Positions 36,501 through 49,563 of a stretch of DNA of 64,000 nt are shown in pieces. The number at the start of each line of letters is the position of its first letter. Position 1 is the first letter of the stretch. The notes beneath the pieces are model-generated. The model was not told the DNA's origin and ran no database searches. It was given only the letters and a program-made list of their open reading frames with translations. Source of the stretch: Silene conica (lineage: Eukaryota > Streptophyta > Magnoliopsida > Caryophyllales > Caryophyllaceae); NCBI GenBank assembly GCA_029255685.2, contig CM055315.2:49939358-50003357 (forward strand), read 5' to 3'. The position numbers and the translations under genes are program-made.

Positions 36501-36642
36501 AATACGAAATAATCGTAGAAATACGATTTATAAAATAATAACAAGTTTACGTAAAATACTTATAAACATTCCATATGAAATACTTGTATAATAAAACATG
36601 GTTTGATTGTCGTTGACCGAGGCTAAAATATGGGGTATTACA
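33600..36642 (-). mobile_element. Element F 5' LTR
   Basis: 3043 bp, TGTAACACCCCC to GGGGTATTACA, near-identical partner of 28181-31219. Confidence 0.93.
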
Positions 36643-37633
36643 CCTACCGACGAAGAAGGGATTCATGGGAGTCTGATTTATAAAGACTAGTCTCAATTTT
36701 TGGTTCTACGAGGAAGACCCCATCAACTTATATTTATCCATTTTAAGTGAACTAATATCTAGCATATGCGTGAATGAATGAAATAAAGTGATGGCTTTGC
36801 AATTGACATGTGACATCTGTATTGTCACAGAAAACTAACGCGTAACCTCTACATGAGTCAGTTTTCAGGCATGTTATAGGTGGTTTGATTTTAGGCGGAA
36901 TATGATGCAAGCTATTATCGATGAAAGCATAAGATAAATGCAATAAACGTAAATAAAAGGTCCTAGTGTGGCCTATCCTGCCGAAATAAACATAAAACAA
37001 CTTGGAATCCACCATTGGACCCTAGAAGCTTGTCTTGATGTTCCATCTTGGTCCTTGTAGCAGGAGTGAGCATCCGGTCTCCGTCTTTGGTCTTCACAAA
37101 ATGACTAATTTAAATTACAAATATAATCCTATTTACATTCTAATTTAAATACAAAAGTAATTACATGGCAAAAACCCAAAACGGAGATACAAGATCTCAA
37201 AATTACAAGCAATACTGTGTTCCATCATTACGGTAACACAATCTACTAAGGCCACACTAAGTTACAACCGTTTGCAAAAATAAATACGTTATTGAAAGCA
37301 TTCACAAGGCATTCAACAAGACGATAAATAAAATGCATCAACTAAAAATAAAATTTATACATGACATAATACTGTTATTATGATTAACAAATTTTACCAA
37401 ACCACCTTACGGGATTAAAATTATGTGATTATACCGTTTTAATCACCCAATTTTAGTAAATTTATAATCCATTATCTTAAACTGTTTTAAAATAATATGT
37501 ATCAAACGAGGGTGAACCGTTTCACAAAATTAATAATATACTATTTCCGTATATAGTATATTACTAAAGGCCATGGGAAAATAAAACAGGTTATTTTCGA
37601 AAGAAAAAAAACGACGTCTGTTACAGGGGGCGA

Positions 37634-37737
37634 GGTCGACCGACCTCACCACGGGGTCGACCGACCTCCAGACGAGAAACAGAAAATTTTGCAACAACAT
37701 AATCGGTCGACCGACCTACCAGTCAGGTCGACCGACC
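37634..37737. repeat. Dyad modules 5 and 6 (12-9-12)
   Basis: Module 5 is 37634-37666 (spacer TCACCACGG) and module 6 is 37705-37737 (spacer TACCAGTCA). Both arms of both modules are GGTCGACCGACC. They lie in the untranslated leader of copia-2. Confidence 0.95.
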
Positions 37738-37972
37738 ACCAAACAGTAAAAACATGAGTTTCAGAAAACGCAAAACGCTGCATCTTTTGAAATCAAAACA
37801 AGTTTTTACCTTTTAATCTTTGATTAAAACGAGTAAAACAAAGAAAATATCAACAAGGGTTCACATATTGTCAAGAATATCGATTAATTAACAATATGTA
37901 AACAGGAATCGAAAACAAGATCGATTGCACAAAAGAGAAACTGCCGGAAAAACAGAAACTTTATACGGGGGC

Positions 37973-38005
37973 GGTCGACCGACCGCTACAAGGGGTCGAC
38001 CGACC
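37973..38005. repeat. Dyad module 7 (12-9-12)
   Basis: GGTCGACCGACC, spacer GCTACAAGG, GGTCGACCGACC, about 75 bp from the copia-2 primer binding site. Confidence 0.95.
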
Positions 38006-38080
38006 GACACAGCGACAGAAACGATATTTTTCAAAAATTTTAAATAAAACTTATGAAAAACACAAAAGTAAAATTTTCAT

Positions 38081-38099
38081 GGCCTTGTCTCTGATACCA
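38081..38099 (-). promoter_or_regulatory. Copia-2 primer binding site
   Basis: Minus-strand TGGTATCAGAGACAAGGCC, two bases inside the 5' LTR; the first 11 bases match the 3' end of initiator methionine tRNA. Confidence 0.88.
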
Positions 38100-38101
38100 C
38101 T

Positions 38102-39111
38102 TGTGGGGAATAAAGCATGTATTCGCCCTAAACTTGAAGGATTATAATGAAATTTACAGTTGTGAATATTGTCATAAGATAAATAAAAACATGAAAAAGA
38201 ATACAACCTTGGGTCCTTGCTTGAATAGGCCTAAGAACAGGAATTAAAGTAAATTCCCTCCTATAACTTGCACCCAAGACTTTGTTTGAGATGATGTCGC
38301 GTGTGCTAGAAAATACTCTCCAATTGCCTTGCAATATGGGGAGAGCTATTGAGGTTTTAGATGTGAGATCTGAGGTTTTGGGAGAAGAATGCTCTCAAAA
38401 ACCCTAATTGTGAGAATTATGATTCAACAGTTAAAACCCAGAGTCCCTGACATAAGGAGAAGGACTCTCCTTATGTAGCCTTGGGTCGGCCGGCCGAATG
38501 GGTATAGGGTAAGAGTGGGCTTTTTCCACTCTTACCTTATTCCTTTGCATGATTCGACCCGATTGGCTAAAAATATAATTTGCGGGTTTTATTTATAACT
38601 CGCATACATGTTATCAGATATTAATGCAGTCGATGTATTAATAATGGTCTGATAAAATTACGATATTGTATAATTACCCAAAATAATATAACTGTTTATA
38701 TTAATACGCGAATACAATATTTAATTAAATATAACCGTTTATATTTAATTTACGAATTAATCATGTAATCCGTATTAGCTAAAATTATTTAATCCGTATT
38801 AAATAATAATCTCAACATCTTATTGACTAATTTAATAGTCAATACCTCTGACTAACTGTTTAGTCATATTCGGCATAAATGTGACTGTATTTTCATACCT
38901 TCACATCTCTCAAACGTGTCCTATAGGTGTGACGTATAGGGACCAGTTGATCACCGCCATCCGTATGACAATAACGTCAAACTTATCTAGCAAGCCAACC
39001 GTTATTGATAAACGTGGATCAACTGGTAATAATACTGAAGTATGCCCTTGTGATCCTTAAAGAGATTTAATAAGTCATTGTACTTAATTGTCAAGGACAC
39101 CAGCCCCAACA
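38102..39111 (-). mobile_element. Copia-2 5' LTR
   Basis: 1010 bp, TGTGGGGAATAAAG to CAGCCCCAACA, same length as the 3' LTR with roughly 15 substitutions by eye. Confidence 0.95.
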
Positions 39112-39848
39112 CTCACATAACAAAATTGCATATCATAACAGGTCAAAACTAATCATCAAGCACATAATCCACAAAATGATAGACAAGTTATCTCAAATCA
39201 ATAAATCATGCACGAACTTGCTCACTGAACAGATGCATTTCTTTCCTTTTTAATGCGAATGAGTTGTCATTCAATACAACTTTCAAACCATTTTTCAGTG
39301 TAGGTTATCCAAAAACAAACTCTCTTATTCTTATCTCAAGTGAGGCTACGTACATGCAACCTCCCTCCTCCATCCCCTCACCCTGCCTATTGAGAGAGCC
39401 CATTAAGGCACTAAGCTAAAGCAGTTCTTGTCAAAACATGTGTACAAAAACAACTGTCTTGAGGATCAATCAAACTATGGACTGGCAATAAATGATGATC
39501 ACGAAAGCTTAGGGCCTGAAGGTATCATACTATAATGACAGTAGCAAACGAAACAAAAATTAAGGAAAAAAATGACTATGAACTGAACTGAAACAAAATT
39601 ACCTTTTGACAACCAAGAAACAAGATTTTTCACATTCCATACATTTCAAAGGAACGGGGTTTTTTTTGTAAAAACATCAAACTGATTTTACTCCTACTTT
39701 AATAGAAGCATCATTAATTCTAGGCATTGGGGTAACATTGAGCGAAAAGCTTGCTTGATGATGTATGATTGTTTTTAATGTCCCATTACAGACCAAGTGG
39801 TTTCAACCAAATTTTTATTTCATAGGCTATGCTTCCATATGCTTATAG
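39112..39848. other. Host or Helitron DNA without a clear gene
   Basis: About 740 bp, AT-rich. I see no exon with recognisable protein similarity. It may be intron or Helitron body to the left of the kinase fragment. Confidence 0.4.
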
Positions 39849-40165
39849 CTCACGAAGGAATAACTACTTCAACTGATCGTCCTCAAAATCTTGTACAGTT
39901 AAGATCTTCACTGCAACATCCTGCAATACAAACATTGATACCGGATGTTAGAAATAAATAAATATAAATGCATTTTCTCTCATTTCCTTCATATGCAAGT
40001 ACTAAGAAACCCGATACAATTTGTGTTTTATCCAAAGATAGTTGAAAAGAATAGCAAGACATGAGTTATAAATAAAGGTATCAGGTTAGAGGCCCTTAGC
40101 GATCCATGCCATTCAGCCCTGTGCACAGTGCCAAAAGTGCCAAAAGAACCCGATTGATGTTGATT
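39849..40165 (-). pseudogene. CTR1/Raf-like protein kinase fragment
   Basis: Two minus-strand exon pieces. The first (about 40160-40101) reads QSGSFGTFGTVHRAEWHGS, the glycine-rich ATP loop of plant Raf-like MAP3K kinases, with a 9-base FGT duplication. After an intron-like gap ending TTGTATTGCAG, the second (39920 downward) reads DVAVKILTVQDFEDDQLK, containing the VAVK ATP-binding lysine. An in-frame TAG at 39864-39866 then interrupts what resembles the LREV segment. No later kinase subdomains are present. In the family these kinases act in hormone and stress signalling; this copy is dead. Confidence 0.82.
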
Positions 40166-40489
40166 CATAAGTACGTGTCAGAGTAGGTATATCACTATAT
40201 CAGTAAGCAATAAGTTGACCTGCGTCTCCTCTTGGATTAGGTTTTGCTAGAAATTTCTATTCTATTATCCAACTAAAACCTCCTTTATTAAAAAGTAATA
40301 TGTTTTCATTTTTTAATTATATTTTGTGTTTTTCAAGTTATATGTCAAACTTTTAATGTCAATTTGTTCTTATATATCTTATTATATATATATGTACTAC
40401 TTAACTATTTACATACATACACTCCATACGTTATTAGTATATCTAAAAACGTTAAGTTGATCCTTCTTCAAAATTAAAATTAAACAACT

Positions 40490-40518
40490 CCGTGAATTTT
40501 CACGGGGTGTTACGCTAG
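40490..40518 (+). mobile_element. Helitron 3' terminus (plus strand)
   Basis: A perfect 7-bp stem CCGTGAA/TTCACGG (40490-40496 with 40499-40505, short loop) is followed after nine bases by CTAG at 40515-40518 and T at 40519, the canonical Helitron 3' end. The element would extend left, so the kinase fragment, 325 bp inside, is probably captured sequence in reverse orientation. The 5' TC end was not found. Confidence 0.8.
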
Positions 40519-41105
40519 TTTATCTTAATGTAAATCTAACTTAAAAAGAAATTTGATAGCCTACTAATTTGAACAAACGGAAGACAATAGTAAGACAAAT
40601 TCGTAAGTCTCCCTTAAGACGAACGGATATATCAATCTTAATATTTGGGTTAAGCATAGTCTCAATTGTCATATAAGTTTATTGCTTTTCCGATGCATTT
40701 TACTTTTGTTTTATTCCAAGTTCTAACAATAAGCCGATTAGCCCTCGTTTGCAAAGCACACATATTACCAATTTGTCTTGCCAATTTAATGACAAAATAT
40801 TATAACTAAAGTCGTCACTTTTAATCCTGAGAATGATGGTAACAATTTATCATAAAATAATAACATTTAATCGTAACATGACTACAATTTATCCGTCCTA
40901 TTTCAAATGAAAAAAGACCGTCTAAACTAAGAATTTGCGATATACATATGGCACTAATCAAAACTTGTGGTGATGCAACTTGAAATCTCAAGAAAAATTG
41001 TTGCATTCACCAGTGGCAATCTAACTAACTGGATTTCCAATCTGGCACTAATCAAAATACACAACACCCTGCTCTAGATCCATCCCCAAAAATATTCGTC
41101 ATTAT
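40519..41105. other. Intergenic or intronic sequence
   Basis: No gene seen. Several transposon-like short words (AAATTCGTAAGTCTCCC, TTAAGACGAACGG) suggest a degraded MITE around 40575-40640. Confidence 0.35.
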
Positions 41106-41405
41106 CTAGAAAAGCGTCGCCTCAGCGGAGGATTCAACTACTGTAGCAACTTTTAAGATGGAGTCATTTGTACCAAAGTTCCGATTTTTACCATCGGCAA
41201 TATTAGCAAGGTGGAACCCTTGTTTTGGAAGCTGGTTTATCAGTAGAGTTTCAAGTTGACACGCAATCCTCTTTCCTTGAGCTAAATAAGAAATGAAAAT
41301 GGCGCTCTGCATACCATCTTTGGCACGGTGTGCTTGGATTCTACCTTGAAGATCATCTGTCTGCATCAGCACGTCATTGAACTTATTATAGAACAAATAC
41401 AATAA
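41103..41405 (-). pseudogene. Unidentified C-terminal exon
   Basis: A minus-strand open frame of about 98 residues ends at a stop at 41106. It reads TDDLQGRIQAHRAKDGMQSA, then LAQGKRIACQLETLLINQLP and GKNRNFGTNDSILKVA. Composition and lack of repeats look like a genuine protein, and an intact stop suggests a last exon, but I do not recognise the family. It lies downstream of the NFD4-like fragment on the same strand; whether the two come from one gene is unknown. Confidence 0.45.
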
Positions 41406-41704
41406 GATTTATTTATATCTATCTGATCGATAGTTAATCCGTACAATTAAGAGCCTACTGTCGGACCAACCAAAAAGACCTGTCAAAAGCTGACATGTCC
41501 TGCTCAACCCGTTTGACAGCTAATTAAATCTAATATATCTACTCTATGGTCCGTTTCCAGGTCTTTGAGGGAAACGAAAAGAACCTCCGGAATAAAGCAT
41601 CTGGTAAACGGGTCGGATCCTTATCGTAAATATTAAGCTTAGTAGTGACCCCAATATACAAAGTCCAGCTAGAACGAAAAATGTAAGCCTAAAGCAAGAG
41701 GGTC

Positions 41705-41986
41705 CTACAATCCTACACAAGTTGATACTTGTTTCTTCGCTTCAGTATCATAAACATAGCCAGTAAGTAATCCTAAGAAGAGAAGAGCACCATTAGGATT
41801 GCTTGCTTGCATAAAGTTGTAAATAAGGTCAAAATGTTTGAGTCCAAAAAATTCTGAGGCAGTTGGAATCATTACGGAAGCCCATAATATATTCCGAACA
41901 TTTACAGTAGCAACATAGAGCGTACGACTGAGAGCAGATGCATAAAGAAGGAAGACCATAACCATAATCAATTGTGTTATAGTCAT
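41705..41986 (-). pseudogene. NFD4-like (nodulin family) transporter fragment
   Basis: A minus-strand frame of about 93 residues with two hydrophobic segments. It matches the C-terminal part of plant nodulin-like major-facilitator proteins: PTASEFFGLKHFDLIYNFMQ corresponds to the PTASELFGLKHFG..YN signature, followed by GALLFLGLLTGYVYD. The equivalent family region is about 90 residues of a 500-600-residue, 12-helix membrane protein, so most of the gene is absent. An earlier part (about 42000) is in another frame. It ends in STCVGL before a stop. Confidence 0.75.
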
Positions 41987-42230
41987 CCAAATTGTCCGAC
42001 AAATTGTTTTCCATCTGCAAGGTCATTTCACAAAGTCATTTCACAGGGATCAGTTTAATGCAATAAATTGATCAAAACCTGGGAAAACCCATCACAGTAA
42101 ACTACCCTGAACCTAAAACAAATACAAATTGTACTTGATGAGATGTAGCACTCAGATTTTAGGCAATTAAATTAAAATGGAAACAGTATAACAGAACAAA
42201 TTAAAAAGCTAAAGAATAAATGGTATACCT

Positions 42231-42330
42231 TGAGATCTGCCTGTAGCCAATTTGAGGCTTCACATCTAATATGAGCATCCCATTACTGTGAATAAATGGA
42301 TTGACTCCCTGATGGCAACAATAAACCTAC
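42231..42330 (-). other. Possible orphan exon
   Basis: On the minus strand an acceptor-like TTTGTAG is followed by about 90 bases open in one frame (ending GMLILDVKPQIGYRQIS) and a donor-like AAGGTATAC. No protein family recognised. It could belong with the NFD4-like fragment just downstream. Confidence 0.3.
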
Positions 42331-43266
42331 AAATTGAACAAAGAATGTGAATATCGACTTACTCAATCAAAGTAAAGCAAATCCCCAATTAAATCATTTA
42401 ACATTTCTGATATGCAAATAGTAAAGCCGTAGACGGTTAGATCTGCTGAAATATGAAAGACGCAATCGGTCATATAAACTTGCTGCCCAGAACAATTACA
42501 TGACGAAAATAGATTTTATTGATAACTGACAACCGACAACACATAAATAAGACAGAACCTAAAGCTAATTATCATTTAAATAAAGCCTACATAAATCAAA
42601 CAAACACATAAATAAGGTCCATAGCACTACTATGAACACCACCAAAGCTTAATAAATAAAAAATAATCGAAATTGACGCCAAATTGTATAGCAACCAGAA
42701 ACAAATCATGACCAGAATAAATCAATCGGCCATGGATTTAATTTTGAATTTGAAATTGAATTTGAAATTGAATTTAAAAGCAAGCCTAGATAAGAAACAT
42801 GGCATCAAGACTGCAAAAACAGGCAAGAAGAGAGAAAAATGAGACCTGAAAAATGCCAAAGCGAACGTCTCCATCGCCCCACACTAAGAATCACCATACC
42901 TCGATATTACCCCCTGAAAGATGAGATTTTGATATTGAAATTAAAGAACAACCCAGATAAATAATGAGGTAAATGATGATGTGAAGAAATGATCCTAAGA
43001 ATGAAATAAGAAGCCAAAAATAAAAATAAAAAACCCGAAAGGATAAGAAAAAGAACCTGCATTAGAAAATAAAAGGAGGGAAATCTGTAGAAGGGGGGAT
43101 TGTTGTCGAGGAAGTGTAAGAATTAGGTTAGGAATGAATGGATCATGGATGAGGTTGGGCAGAGAAGAAGTTGGAAAAATAATACTTACAGACGGAATAA
43201 CGCATATGGGAAATAGAAAATGAGATTAGGCAAGTAAAAAAAAGTGAATGAAACCACACATATCAA
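42331..43266. other. Non-coding stretch within the exon island
   Basis: No supported gene over about 900 bp. A short direct repeat TTTGAATTTGAAATTGAA occurs at 42744-42775. The rest is AT-rich and intron-like. Confidence 0.4.
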
Positions 43267-43559
43267 AGCAGGCACCTCCATAGCACTCCTAAATGCGAGG
43301 AGCCTAAGGAGGAGAAGAAATCCCTCAAGGAGCTCACTGGCAAGCTTTTCAACACCATCGATAACGTGAGTTCATTTTCTTTCCATTCTGTTTAAATGTT
43401 GATCTCGTGGTAAAATTGTGTCGGAATTTCTCAAATATGCTGGTTTTGTGACAGTTGGACCACGCTGCAAAGATCAAGAGCGGTTCAGAAGCAGAGAAAT
43501 ATGCGGAGACTGTATCTAGCATCAACGATGTTTTTTCCCTTGTTTATCTTAATCGATAA
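43267..43559 (+). pseudogene. PSBQ: PsbQ (oxygen-evolving enhancer 3) 3' fragment
   Basis: Two plus-strand exon pieces joined by an 89-bp GT-AG intron (43366-43454, phase 0). The first (to 43365) reads EPKEEKKSLKELTGKLFNTI then DN; the second (from 43455) reads LDHAAKIKSGSEAEKYAETV then SSINDV. This is the C-terminal helix bundle of PsbQ, the 16-kDa extrinsic thylakoid-lumen subunit of photosystem II. The final family residues after NDV are replaced by an unrelated tail and a stop at 43557-43559, and the transit peptide and N-terminal domain are missing. It is a captured or duplicated fragment. Confidence 0.85.
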
Positions 43560-44029
43560 ATTAACAAATACTGCTACTCAAACGAAACATGAAAGTTCAT
43601 CGAGACAACACACCACTGCCAGCAATAATCATGAAATGTCAACAAAGCACAGATCTTTAAAATATAGTCATAACTTTCACAGATCAGCGAGCACCAACGC
43701 CTATAGAATAAACAATCGAAATATCCACAAATAACTAAAACAGGTAAATGGTAACTGCTACCATCACTCGACTATGAGCATTATAGCACATCAATCCATA
43801 ATCCTCAAGTCAATTAGCAATTTAGAAGTATCAAATCTAAATCAATTGAATACGTCAGTTCTCCACCTAGTATCAAGTTGGATATACCACAAGTCTACCC
43901 ATTATCCCACTAAACCAAGGAATTCCAGAAATAACTATCCATAGTATGGGTCCATCATGACTCGTGATCGTGTGTACTCATGAGTCTATCTCATAAATGA
44001 TTATGTGGTTTCCAAAATCTCAAAAATAA
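43560..44029. other. Non-coding stretch
   Basis: About 470 bp after the PsbQ fragment with no recognisable exon; the open frame running through it (43501-43734) is only the out-of-frame continuation of the PsbQ exon. Confidence 0.4.
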
Positions 44030-44293
44030 CCTTTTGGGTAAAGAGCACCTTAGTTAATGCAATCACATCTGCCGGTTGCTGTGATGTTGGAGCACCTACA
44101 AAACCATATATGTTAACTTTCAAAAATTACAGTAATTCATGAAACACGGCTCAAAGAAGCAGACACATAATTGCGAACACCAATCACAAGTAAATTTTAA
44201 TTGCCCCCAACAAAATTACTACAATATCATTATAGATAACTAAGAAATTAAGGAGTACAATACTCACCATCGCCAAAATAGTCATAGCGTTTC
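44030..44293 (-). pseudogene. Two unidentified exons cut by element B
   Basis: On the minus strand an exon ending QKRYDYFGD stops at a consensus donor (GGTGAGTA, complement of 44261-44268). The next exon starts after TTTTGTAG at about 44096 and reads GAPTSQQPADVIALTKVLFT in the same register across the splice. This in-frame exon-intron-exon pattern looks like a real gene, unknown to me. The first exon is cut by the LTR of element B at 44294; GTTTC (44289-44293) is the candidate target duplication. Confidence 0.5.
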
Positions 44294-49405
<5,112 letters not shown>

Positions 49406-49443
49406 GTCTTCCCCCCTTGAAAATGAACTTCGTCCCGAAGTTC
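49406..49443 (-). promoter_or_regulatory. Element B polypurine tract and hairpin
   Basis: Next to the LTR the minus strand reads TCAAGGGGGGAAGAC, the polypurine tract, preceded by a hairpin with 8-bp stem GAACTTCG/CGAAGTTC (49425-49443, loop TCC on the plus strand). The same hairpin is present in element F. A weaker second unit lies at 49520-49556. Confidence 0.85.
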
Positions 49444-49563
49444 AGTCATACTCAGGTGACAAATAAATCTATTCATGCGGAATTGGGACACAAAACACGT
49501 GTTAAACCACAAAATGTTATATTCCATCCCCCTTAAAGAAAAGTTACGTCCGCTTAATTTACC

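Larger units (their letters stand above)
28181..36642 (-). mobile_element. Element F, non-coding large-LTR element
   Basis: Two LTRs of 3039 and 3043 bp (28181-31219, 33600-36642) enclose 2380 bp with a primer binding site and polypurine tract on the minus strand but no gag or pol. This is the layout of a large retrotransposon derivative (LARD). Its LTR start (TGTAACACCCCCATTTATTTA), primer site and leader words match chromoviruses B and C, which could supply proteins in trans. The candidate target duplication is CCTAA (28176-28180) against CCTAC (36643-36647), one mismatch. It interrupts the leader of copia-2. LTRs look 98-99% identical, so it is young. Confidence 0.9.
36643..38080 (-). mobile_element. 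Copia-2 leader, distal part
   Basis: Leader between element F and the copia-2 primer site, about 1.4 kb with no supported gene. It is AT-rich apart from three dyad modules at 37634-38005. Together with 27815-28180 it makes a leader of about 1.8 kb, long for a copia element. Confidence 0.75.
21912..39111 (-). mobile_element. Ty1-copia element copia-2, nearly intact
   Basis: A minus-strand copia element with two 1010-bp LTRs (21912-22921, 38102-39111) differing at roughly 15 positions by eye, and a perfect target duplication CTCAC (21907-21911, 39112-39116). Domain order is gag, protease, integrase, RT, RNase H, the copia order. Only one frameshift (after the protease active site) and one in-frame stop (between integrase and RT) were seen. 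Wording such as GICRGGEY-type integrase (SDRGGEYLS) and ICTRPDVAYALS in RT fits the Tnt1/Tork side of Ty1-copia; the lineage is not certain. Its long leader is split by element F. Without F it would be about 8.7 kb. Confidence 0.93.
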
